A DNA stretch of 8,649 nucleotides, from assembly GCA_013203085.1 (NCBI GenBank), contig JABMQX010000513.1, forward strand, positions 1-8,649. The letters are read 5' to 3'. Position numbers and translations under genes: made by a program. Shown in pieces: positions 1 to 6,002 of this stretch. The notes beneath the pieces were generated by a model, which saw only the letters and a program-made list of their open reading frames with translations, did no database searches and was not told where the DNA came from. The stretch's first letter is position 1. The number at the start of each line of letters is the position of its first letter. This DNA is from a bacterium. GTDB lineage: Bacteria > Auribacterota > JABMQX01.

Positions 1-17
1 AATTTGGAAAAAATAGG

Positions 18-47
18 TTGACATGGGGCGATGGGTGTCTGTATTCT
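18..47 (+). promoter_or_regulatory. Putative sigma70 promoter of the tol-pal operon
   Basis: A perfect -35 hexamer TTGACA lies at 18-23 and a -10-like TATTCT (4 of 6 consensus bases) at 42-47, with an 18-bp spacer. An A-rich run at 8-13 just upstream resembles an UP element. Transcription would start near 54 and give a leader of about 40 nt before tolQ. This rests on motif matching only. If genes upstream of the window read into tolQ, this would be an internal promoter. Confidence 0.55.
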
Positions 48-96
48 GAGCTTGCAAGCGAAGAATTGGGAGATTGCCGCATGACGTAGAGCGAAC

Positions 97-789
97 ATGC
101 CCATAGTTGAAGCTTTCAAGGATGCCGATCTCTTCGGGAAGACCATTCTCCTGATTCTCTTTTTCCTTTCGATGACGGCGTGGTCTGTTATCCTTCGTAA
201 GCTCCTCCTGTTTCGATCCGCTAAGGCCGCTTCAAGAAGTTTTCGCGCCATCTATCAGTCTTACCGTTCCGATCCTCTGTCGCTGACTTCGGATGACGTG
301 TATTTCGTCGAGAGTCCTTTCTACGAGCTGTGCGACGAGGCTCTTTCCTCTCTCAAGGACAATTTCAAGGAGGTCAAGGTCGGCAACCCGAAGCCTGTCG
401 TGAAGAAAGAGATCACACGTTCTGGTTTGGAGGTCGTTGAGAGGAATCTCGACCGGAAAATCTCTTCGGAAACGACGAAGCTCGAGAAGAATCTCGGTCT
501 TCTGGCGACGGCGGCGAGCGTAAGCCCGTTTCTCGGTCTGCTGGGGACAGTGTGGGGTTTGCTGGTGGCTTTTCAAGAGATGACGGTGCACAACTCCGCC
601 AGATTGAGCGTGGTTGCGCCCGGCATCGCTGAGGCGTTAGTGACGACCGTGGTGGGGCTGATCGTGGCGATTCCTTCCCTGGTGATGTACAACTACATGG
701 CCAGCAGCATTAAGAAGTTTGAGACGCAAATGGAGGATTTTGGTTCCGAGTTGCTTGCCGATGTAGGAAGGAAGTACCTCGCTGCGTAG
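97..789 (+). CDS. tolQ: TolQ, proton-channel subunit of the Tol-Pal motor (MotA/TolQ/ExbB family)
   Basis: The 230-residue inner-membrane protein has the usual TolQ length. Three hydrophobic segments are visible, at about residues 16-36, 134-158 and 171-199, with a cytoplasmic loop of about 97 residues between the first two. The second holds the family signature SPFLGLLGTVWG (residues 143-154) and the third IAEALVTTVVGLIVAIP (177-193). Thr151 and Thr184 align with E. coli TolQ Thr145 and Thr178, which line the proton path. With TolR it would form the proton-driven stator that energises outer-membrane constriction at division. The ATG at 97 has only a weak AGAG-type ribosome site, but the frame and N-terminus suit the family. 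It is the first gene of the operon seen here, directly before tolR. ExbB is the alternative name, but the tolB-pal neighbours decide for TolQ. Confidence 0.93.
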   Translation: MPIVEAFKDADLFGKTILLILFFLSMTAWSVILRKLLLFRSAKAASRSFRAIYQSYRSDPLSLTSDDVYFVESPFYELCDEALSSLKDNFKEVKVGNPKPVVKKEITRSGLEVVERNLDRKISSETTKLEKNLGLLATAASVSPFLGLLGTVWGLLVAFQEMTVHNSARLSVVAPGIAEALVTTVVGLIVAIPSLVMYNYMASSIKKFETQMEDFGSELLADVGRKYLAA

Positions 790-869
790 GAGTGGACATT
801 TCCTCTTCGCGGCGCGTTATCCGGCGGGAGGTTAGGGAAAAGGCGAAGACTCTGGTGGAGGGGGCTGGC

Positions 870-1298
870 ATGAGGCGTTTCAGGTCGGGCCGCGAGAGGC
901 CGACGCTCAATTGTAAGATAAACATCACCAACCTTGTTGACGTGGCTCTCACGGTTCTGATCATGTTCATCGTGGTAGCTCCGCTGATTGAAAACGGAGT
1001 GTCGGTGAAACTGCCGGAAGCCTCCGCCAGCAAGATGGATTTCCACGACACGGTGAACATCAAGGTTGCCAAAGGCGGGGGGGTCTATCTCGGGGAAGCG
1101 GAAAAGAAACTGGGGCTGACGGAGCTGCAGAGGAAGCTTCGCCCTCTGGCGGCGGCGAACCCGAAGCTGACGGTCAACATTCTGGCGGACGCGGAGGTTC
1201 TTTATCAGGACCTGGTTTCCGTACTGGATTCCGTTCGCCGGGCGGGGGTTGTGAACGTCGGTCTGGCGACCGAAGTGAAGGTGAAGGCCAAAAAGTGA
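870..1298 (+). CDS. tolR: TolR, ExbD/TolR-family motor subunit
   Basis: From the ATG at 870 the protein has 142 residues, the normal TolR/ExbD size: a short cytoplasmic N-terminus, one membrane segment (about 17-39, INITNLVDVALTVLIMF...) and a periplasmic domain. Asp24 in that segment matches the essential proton-carrying Asp of TolR (Asp23 in E. coli). The later VNILADAEVLYQDLVSVLD stretch is typical of the periplasmic dimer domain. The start at 870 is chosen because GGAGG lies at 857-861 with an 8-nt spacer. The frame stays open back to a GTG at 792, which would add 26 charged residues but has a ribosome site almost touching the start codon. The stop overlaps the start of the next gene by 4 nt (GTGA), indicating translational coupling. 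A run of seven G at 1077-1083 lies inside the frame without breaking it. Confidence 0.9.
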   Translation: MRRFRSGRERPTLNCKINITNLVDVALTVLIMFIVVAPLIENGVSVKLPEASASKMDFHDTVNIKVAKGGGVYLGEAEKKLGLTELQRKLRPLAAANPKLTVNILADAEVLYQDLVSVLDSVRRAGVVNVGLATEVKVKAKK

Positions 1299-1987
1299 AT
1301 CGCAGTCTCTCCTTTTCAATTTCTCTGGCTGCTCACACTGCTTGTGTGGGTTTTCTGCTGCTCACGGGGAAGCCCGGCAGAGATGAGCCGATAATCGTGC
1401 AGCCGTGCCGCGTTACACTTTTCGCGGCCCACGCCGCCACTCCGTCTCCGGCGAGAAGCGCCCCCAAAGTGAAAGCTCCTACTCGGCGGCCCACTCCACC
1501 AAAGGTCAGGCCGGAGCCTGAGAAACCGGTTTTCGTAACAAGAAAGTCTCCCCGGCGAAAGCCCCCCGCGCCCGTAAAACCTTCCTATGATTTTCAAGAG
1601 ATCACAAAGGTGGAAAGGGAGGCGCTGCCAGAGTTTTCGCCGAGGACAATCCGCAGGAATCCGGGGGTGAGCCAGGTATCCGTTCCCGCTGGTGTAGCTT
1701 CTTCCTTCGATGCGCAGATAGCCTCGTTCATCAAGAGCAACTGGGTGCGGCCGTCGCGGGCAGTGCTGGGCGAAGATCCGCCTACCGTGTCCGTGGCGAT
1801 TCGGATAGCTATCGATGGCAGGATTACCCGAAAGCGGATCACGGGAGCTTCTGGAATAGGCTTGTTGGACGCCTCCGCCGTCAAAGCTATTGAGAGGTCG
1901 AATCCGCTCCCCATAGGTTTGCCGACATACATGGGGCATCGGCACTATGACGTGACGATTGTTTTTCGGATAGCAGACGAAGCTTGA
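1295..1987 (+). CDS. tolA: TonB/TolA-like energy-transducing protein in the tolA position
   Basis: The 230-residue protein starts at a GTG that overlaps the tolR stop, with AAGG at 1284-1287 as ribosome site. Residues 5-23 form the single membrane anchor; Ser10 and His14 keep the S-x-x-x-H motif that TonB and TolA use to contact their motors. Residues 50-96 are a linker with 15 prolines and about 14 Lys/Arg, like TonB and unlike the long alpha-helical domain II of E. coli TolA. Residues 136-228 match a TonB-family C-terminal domain: an amphipathic helix with NWVRP, then TVSVAIRIAIDGRI, LLDASAVKAIE and a final beta strand. It should link TolQR to TolB/Pal across the periplasm. Position in the operon argues for the TolA role, while the linker looks like TonB. 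The functional assignment is therefore inferred, but membership of the superfamily is secure. Confidence 0.85.
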   Translation: MNRSLSFSISLAAHTACVGFLLLTGKPGRDEPIIVQPCRVTLFAAHAATPSPARSAPKVKAPTRRPTPPKVRPEPEKPVFVTRKSPRRKPPAPVKPSYDFQEITKVEREALPEFSPRTIRRNPGVSQVSVPAGVASSFDAQIASFIKSNWVRPSRAVLGEDPPTVSVAIRIAIDGRITRKRITGASGIGLLDASAVKAIERSNPLPIGLPTYMGHRHYDVTIVFRIADEA

Positions 1988-2023
1988 GATAGAAGACTTG
2001 TACCTTTTTTTGGCAGTGAACAG

Positions 2024-3304
2024 ATGAAGACGATTGAGCGGATATTGGCTGCGACGCCGGGCGCCGTGAAAATTTGTGCGGCGCTGATAATGGCCCTGAC
2101 CTTGCCGCCCTCGAGGGCGAGCGGCGCCGGACGCAGGATTGAAGTCATTGGCGAGGCTGTCGAGAAAACACGAGTGGCCATCCTCGGCTTCACTCGGTCT
2201 GGCGCCCCGGACAATAGCCCCTTGACCAAGAAGCTGAGTGAGACGCTGAGATTTGACCTGGATCACTCCGGATTCCTCATGGCCGTGTCCGAGAGATGCG
2301 ATGCCGAGATCCTCGTGAAGGCGGACTACACGGTCAGCGGGGGCAGGATCACTGCGGAGTGCCACGTTTACGACATGGCCTCCGGAAAGGCTCTTTTTGG
2401 GCGACGGTTGGCGGGGAAGGAGAGCCTGGCGAGGCGAGTGGTGCATCGTATGGCCGATGTCATCGTCAAGGAGATTACGGGATTTGATGGCATCGCCTCG
2501 ACGCGGATAGTCTTCGTTGCCAACAACGGCGGGAGATACAAAAACATCTACTTGGTGGATTACGACGGCAAAAATCTGGTTCAGTTAACCAAGGACAAGA
2601 CGTTCTCACTCGCCCCCGATTGGTCGCCGGGTGGGAAAAAGATTTACTATACTTCATATCTGTACGGTTACCCCCGCGTCTGCGCCGTAGAGCTGTCCAC
2701 GGGGAAGAGATGGGTGGTAACAGCCTATCCGGGGCTGAACGCCTTCGCGGCAATCTCTCCTCGCGGGAAAGAAATGGCTCTGACATTGAGCAAGGATGGA
2801 TGCGTGGAGATTTACAGCGCCTCCCTCGAAGGGAAAAGAGCGAGGCGTCTGACGAAGAGTCGCGGCGGCGTGGCGTCGTCCCCGTGCTGGTCTCCGAATG
2901 GGGCACAGATCGCCTTCGTTTCCAATCGAGGAGGGGGAGCGCAGATTTACACAATGAACACCGACGGGAGTAACGTGCGGCGCCTCCTGTCCGGGTTCAG
3001 CTACGTGACGTCCCTCGACTGGTCTCCAAGGGGGGATAAAATCGCTTTTTCCACGCGGTATCGCGGAAGACTACAGATTTTCGTGTTGGACCTTAAAAGC
3101 CGGAGAGCGAAACAGGTTACGTTTGACACCGCTTCCCACGAAAATCCGTCGTTCGCGCCAAACGGAATCCATATCGTCTATGTGGCGACGAGCGGCTACG
3201 ACTCCGATTTGTATATCGTGGATTCAAGGGAGCCGAAGCCGTACCGGCTGACCTCGCTCAAAGGGGATGAGACTTACCCGTCGTGGTCGCCGGTCGGTTT
3301 TTGA
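2024..3304 (+). CDS. tolB: TolB, periplasmic beta-propeller of the Tol-Pal system
   Basis: The 426-residue exported protein has a signal peptide (basic N-terminus, hydrophobic core around 15-28, probable cleavage near residue 33-36). A TolB N-terminal domain covers about 38-152. A six-blade WD40-like (PD40) propeller follows, whose repeats are easy to see: APDWSPGGKKIYYTS (197-211), AISPRGKEMALT (243-254), PCWSPNGAQIAF (287-298), LDWSPRGDKIAFS (331-343), PSFAPNGIHIVY (375-386) and YPSWSPVGF at the very end. In the family, TolB binds Pal through the propeller and TolA through its N-terminal region, cycling Pal between bound states. The start has poor Shine-Dalgarno complementarity (GGCAG) but follows a run of seven T at 2005-2011, so a U-rich leader may help ribosome loading. 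It sits 36 nt after the tolA-like gene. Confidence 0.95.
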   Translation: MKTIERILAATPGAVKICAALIMALTLPPSRASGAGRRIEVIGEAVEKTRVAILGFTRSGAPDNSPLTKKLSETLRFDLDHSGFLMAVSERCDAEILVKADYTVSGGRITAECHVYDMASGKALFGRRLAGKESLARRVVHRMADVIVKEITGFDGIASTRIVFVANNGGRYKNIYLVDYDGKNLVQLTKDKTFSLAPDWSPGGKKIYYTSYLYGYPRVCAVELSTGKRWVVTAYPGLNAFAAISPRGKEMALTLSKDGCVEIYSASLEGKRARRLTKSRGGVASSPCWSPNGAQIAFVSNRGGGAQIYTMNTDGSNVRRLLSGFSYVTSLDWSPRGDKIAFSTRYRGRLQIFVLDLKSRRAKQVTFDTASHENPSFAPNGIHIVYVATSGYDSDLYIVDSREPKPYRLTSLKGDETYPSWSPVGF

Positions 3305-3305
3305 G

Positions 3306-3336
3306 CGCCTGCGGCGACAGGGCGTCGCGGCGGGCG
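3306..3336 (+). other. Strong GC-rich hairpin after the tolB stop codon
   Basis: Bases 3306-3318 pair with 3324-3336 around a 5-nt loop (AGGGC). Twelve of 13 positions pair, including one G-U, with a single G-G mismatch. The structure begins two bases after the tolB stop. It has no T-run behind it, so it does not look like a standard intrinsic terminator. It could stabilise the tolB mRNA end, pause or partly terminate transcription, or mark a processing site before pal. The pairing is read from the sequence; the role is inferred. Confidence 0.55.
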
Positions 3337-3394
3337 GCTGACGGAGAAAGTGCTGAAATTGCGCTATAAGGAATAAGCACAAGGAGGGAGGAGA

Positions 3395-3943
3395 ATGAGA
3401 ACGTTCACAACATTGTTCGCGGTGGCCGTGTTAGTGTTGGCGGTCCTGCTGTGCCCGGGGTGCAAGAAGCGACAGACGATTCCACCTGTTGGCCCCGGCG
3501 GGGAGATCATCGAGCCGTTGGAGGGGTTCGATGGAATCGTTTTGTCCGACGCACCTCCCATCTTCGATTTCCAGGAGCCGGAGAACACGGAGGTGTTTCA
3601 GGATATCCACTTCGATTTCGACCGTTCTGAGGTCAGGGCGGTTGACCGGCCAATCCTTGAAGGCATCGCCGAGTACCTCCAAGCCAACTCTGACGTGTAC
3701 CTCCTCATCGAGGGTCATTGCGACGAGAGAGGCACAAACGAGTACAATCTGGCTCTCGGGGAGAAGAGGTCCCTGAGCACGCGGGAATTCCTCGCGGGCC
3801 TCGGCGTCGCGGCGCAGAGGATAGTCACTATTACGCTGGGAGAAGAAGACCCGATTGACCTCGGGCACACGCAAGAAGCCTGGGCAAAGAACCGGCGGGC
3901 ACATTTCAAGGTTGCGGTCAAGGGCGCGGAAGGGGCGGAGTAG
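3395..3943 (+). CDS. pal: Pal, peptidoglycan-associated outer-membrane lipoprotein
   Basis: The 182-residue protein starts at an ATG behind an excellent ribosome site (AGGAGG at 3382-3387, 7-nt spacer). Residues 1-22 form a lipoprotein signal with Cys23 as the probable lipidated residue. The lipobox is odd: C-P-G-C instead of the usual L-[A/S]-G-C. Residues 24-65 are a tether and 66-175 an OmpA-like domain. Pal hallmarks are present: IHFDFD (71-76), EGHCDERGTNEYNLALG (106-122) and NRRAHF (166-171). Asp110 and Arg125 have the spacing of the diaminopimelate-binding pair known in OmpA-like domains. Pal holds the outer membrane to peptidoglycan and is released by TolB during division. It follows tolB after a 90-nt gap that contains the hairpin above and a possible -10-like TATAAG at 3365-3370. 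Confidence 0.95.
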   Translation: MRTFTTLFAVAVLVLAVLLCPGCKKRQTIPPVGPGGEIIEPLEGFDGIVLSDAPPIFDFQEPENTEVFQDIHFDFDRSEVRAVDRPILEGIAEYLQANSDVYLLIEGHCDERGTNEYNLALGEKRSLSTREFLAGLGVAAQRIVTITLGEEDPIDLGHTQEAWAKNRRAHFKVAVKGAEGAE

Positions 3944-3951
3944 CTGCCCCT
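3931..3951 (+). other. Small hairpin spanning the pal stop codon
   Basis: AGGGGCG (3931-3937) can pair with TGCCCCT (3945-3951), one pair being G-U, leaving a 7-nt loop that contains the TAG stop of pal. No T-run follows, so it is not a typical terminator. It could protect or process the 3' end of the upstream message, but a chance pairing in GC-rich sequence cannot be excluded. Confidence 0.35.
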
Positions 3952-4080
3952 CGCGTAACTTGCCGGAGGAGGATGGTGTTCTGAGCACACGTGCCATGGG
4001 GCGCAGTGTTCGGCGCCGGGTCGCCCCGAGCGATTCTCCCATGCATAGGTATCGTCAAAAAAGGAGGAATCCGTCGAGCG

Positions 4081-4740
4081 ATGGACGACGTGATGAAATC
4101 TGTGGGTCGGCATTTTGGCGTGCGAGGCTCTCTTAGAATTGTTGTTCCGCTGGTAGTATCTTCTTGCCTGGCGGGGTGCAGTTTCGATCCTTTCGGGTCA
4201 AAGCAGGAGGTCCGGGAAGTCCGCACGAGCGCCAGCGAGGACATCAGGATCACGCAAGGTGATCTCCGGAGGCTCCGGGAGGACGTCAACAACCTCTCCG
4301 TTCGCTTCGACAGGTTTTCCGCCGCACGCGACCGGGAGGTTCTGCCCCTCAAATCTGCGGTCAGCGATCTGGACAAGCGAGTGAACCAGATGAGCAATTC
4401 TGTCTTGGCGGAAGTTGACAGAAAGATCGCGGACCAGGACGCCAAGCGGGTGGCTGATAAGAACCAGCTCACCGCCAAGATCAACACGGTGGTTGAGCGG
4501 ATTAATGCTCTTTCTCGGAGGATGAAGACAGTTCCAACTTCGGCTTCGAGAGGTGGAGGGACAGTCACGGAGAAAGGCATTGAGTACACGGTGGAGGAAG
4601 GGGATAGCTTGTGGGGGATCGCCAGCAAATTCAAGGAATACGGAGTCACGGTGGACGCCATCCGGCGGGCGAACAACATGGGTTCCGCGAGCGACCGAAT
4701 TGTCCCCGGGCAGAAGCTGTTCATTCCGGTCAAGGAATAG
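4081..4740 (+). CDS. Coiled-coil LysM lipoprotein at the end of the tol-pal operon
   Basis: The 219-residue protein starts at the ATG at 4081, behind a strong AGGAGG at 4062-4067 with a rather long 13-nt spacer. An in-frame ATG at 4093 is less well placed. Residues 1-32 form a lipoprotein signal with lipobox LAGC and Cys33; Ser34 at position +2 favours outer-membrane sorting by the E. coli rule. Residues about 42-150 are charged, heptad-rich and probably coiled coil (for example LRRLREDVNNLSVRFDRF). A single LysM domain fills 168-217: YTVEEGDSLWGIA, then RANNM and IVPGQKLFIPV. LysM binds the glycan backbone of peptidoglycan. In E. coli this operon position holds CpoB/YbgF, a coiled coil plus TPR protein that coordinates wall synthesis with Tol-driven constriction. 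This protein keeps a coiled coil but replaces TPR with LysM. A link to Tol-Pal is inferred from position and architecture. The domains are clear; the exact function is not. Confidence 0.88.
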   Translation: MDDVMKSVGRHFGVRGSLRIVVPLVVSSCLAGCSFDPFGSKQEVREVRTSASEDIRITQGDLRRLREDVNNLSVRFDRFSAARDREVLPLKSAVSDLDKRVNQMSNSVLAEVDRKIADQDAKRVADKNQLTAKINTVVERINALSRRMKTVPTSASRGGGTVTEKGIEYTVEEGDSLWGIASKFKEYGVTVDAIRRANNMGSASDRIVPGQKLFIPVKE

Positions 4741-4959
4741 ACTCCTCCTATCTCGACTGAGCCCACAGGGGATTGACACTGCTGAAGAAGAACTGATGTG
4801 CGTCATAGCGTCAGCGCTGGGTTGCAGGCTGGCGCTTCTGGGGCGTTTCGAAAACCGGCAGCGGAGTCGTACACCACATCCCCTTTTCCGAAGCGAGAAC
4901 ATTCGGAATGGGCATCGCATCCTGCATGATTCAACTGGAGAAGAATTCTGAATAGGGCA

Positions 4960-5886
4960 ATGAATCTCCTTCTTCTCGCCTTTTTCTGGTGCACTTTGAT
5001 CAGTACGGCTCAAGGCCTTGCCACTCAGCCCGGCGGCCCGAAGTACGAGGGCAATCGTGATCCCGACATTACGCCCCCGCCGCTCCGCACAGCCATTGTT
5101 CGCGCCGATAATGACTACGTTTATGATGATCCATACGAGGAAATGGGCAGCAAACGAGTAAGGCTTCCCGATGCGGTAAGGGTGAAGATATGTGCGGTGA
5201 CCCTCCAGCAATTTCGCTCGACGTATTATGAGACCGTCCTGCCGAAGAAGTATTTCGATCTGTTTGGGCCTGTCTTCCGCATCCGGGTCCCCGGGGACAA
5301 ACAACGGCACCTGTACGTGTACAAAGTTTACACTGTCATGCATTTCTTTGACCTCGTCCTGATCCTGCACGATTGCGGAACGGACAAGGTCACTCCCAAC
5401 CCTCCACGCTTTTCCGGGCGGTGGATGGAAGGCCGGAAAAACCTGGTTTTGATGAAACCGCCTTTGGTCAATTTCGATGACCTCAATCTGGACGGCAATC
5501 CGGAGGTGGTGTTTCAGGAGAGGTTACACAACGGGACCGATGCCAACGCGGCGGTCTATCGTTTTCTTCACATAGGGAATGATCTCTCGTTGTCGCCGAT
5601 TTTACATCTGGAAACCCGTTTGACCCTGCCATATCACCGTTATGCCGAAAGGGACGGGCCGTTCGCATATCTCTATCTCATCCGTTCCATCGAGAAAGTG
5701 AAGTCGAATCGGATTGTGGTCAGAGTTTCTCTGTCCACCGACCCATTCAAAAAGGGAGAAGAAGAGGTGGGTTTCGTGGCACTCGAAAGCCCGAAAGCGT
5801 CCTCACCCTTTGAAGTGAAGGAAAAAACCACGTACGTCGGCAAATATGAGGGCTTCCTTCTCTACGCCCCGTGGCTTGGCGGGTGA
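4960..5886 (+). CDS. Unrecognised exported protein with one calcium-loop-like motif
   Basis: I do not recognise this 308-residue protein. It begins with a short hydrophobic signal peptide (about residues 1-19, ending STAQG), so it is probably periplasmic or secreted. No further membrane segment is evident. Residues 173-184 read DDLNLDGNPEVV, close to the D-x-N-x-D-G-x-x-E loop of FG-GAP/VCBS-type repeats, but only one copy is visible. The rest is rich in Tyr, Phe and alternating beta-like segments (VFRIRV, HLYVYKVY, AYLYLIR, RIVVRVSL). Only a weak AGGG lies just before the ATG. An in-frame stop at 4927-4929 and the absence of another start codon between make 4960 the best start. It is separated from the LysM gene by 219 bases that hold no convincing gene or terminator, so it may have its own promoter. 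Stable length, a signal peptide and normal codon use support a real gene; the function is unknown. Confidence 0.75.
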   Translation: MNLLLLAFFWCTLISTAQGLATQPGGPKYEGNRDPDITPPPLRTAIVRADNDYVYDDPYEEMGSKRVRLPDAVRVKICAVTLQQFRSTYYETVLPKKYFDLFGPVFRIRVPGDKQRHLYVYKVYTVMHFFDLVLILHDCGTDKVTPNPPRFSGRWMEGRKNLVLMKPPLVNFDDLNLDGNPEVVFQERLHNGTDANAAVYRFLHIGNDLSLSPILHLETRLTLPYHRYAERDGPFAYLYLIRSIEKVKSNRIVVRVSLSTDPFKKGEEEVGFVALESPKASSPFEVKEKTTYVGKYEGFLLYAPWLGG

Positions 5887-5911
5887 AGCTCGTGATCTGA
5901 CCATAGGAAAT

Positions 5912-5934
5912 CCGGACGAACCCTCTATGTCCGG
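5912..5934. terminator. Possible terminator hairpin between convergent genes
   Basis: CCGGAC (5912-5917) and GTCCGG (5929-5934) form a 6-bp perfect stem with an 11-nt loop. It lies 26 nt after the unknown + strand gene and 68 nt after the - strand metalloprotease gene. On the - strand the stem is followed by ATTTCC, a very weak U-tract; on the + strand there is none. Position between two convergent stops favours a termination role, but the motif is weak. Confidence 0.35.
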
Positions 5935-6002
5935 GGGAGCGTCGGATGTGGGGATATAAGAGATGACCGTTTCGGGAGCGAGGGAGAAAATGGGAAGCAG
6001 TC

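Noticed and set aside
1077..1083. Run of seven G in tolR as a sign of a frameshift or phase variation
   Set aside because: The frame is intact on both sides and TolR is complete. A 7-G tract alone in a GC-rich gene is weak evidence.
1316..2446. Long open frame (376 codons) on the - strand opposite the tolA-like gene and tolB
   Set aside because: It mirrors two clearly conserved genes, its translation is Arg/Pro/Ser-rich without motifs, and it spans the gap between them. It is a GC-driven shadow frame.
3365..3370. TATAAG as the -10 box of an internal pal promoter
   Set aside because: No -35 hexamer lies at 16-18 bp; the nearest candidate, CTGACG at 3338-3343, has a 21-bp spacer, and there is no extended -10. 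It is kept only as a possibility in the hairpin finding.
3998..4027. GGGGCG/CGCCCC inverted repeat between pal and the LysM gene
   Set aside because: The loop is 18 nt, an alternative 5-bp pairing competes, and such pairings are common by chance in this GC-rich sequence.
4773..4778. Perfect TTGACA upstream of the unknown gene as a promoter -35
   Set aside because: No -10-like word occurs 16-18 bp downstream, so a promoter cannot be supported.
4797..4951. Small open frame of about 51 codons between the LysM gene and the unknown gene
   Set aside because: Only a GAAG-type ribosome site, low-complexity basic translation, and no recognisable motif. The 219-base gap is better described as non-coding.
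3918..5370. Overlapping - strand open frames of 282 and 390 codons opposite the LysM gene and the start of the unknown gene
   Set aside because: They lie antisense to a gene with clear lipobox, coiled coil and LysM domain, and their translations show no domain or signal sequence.
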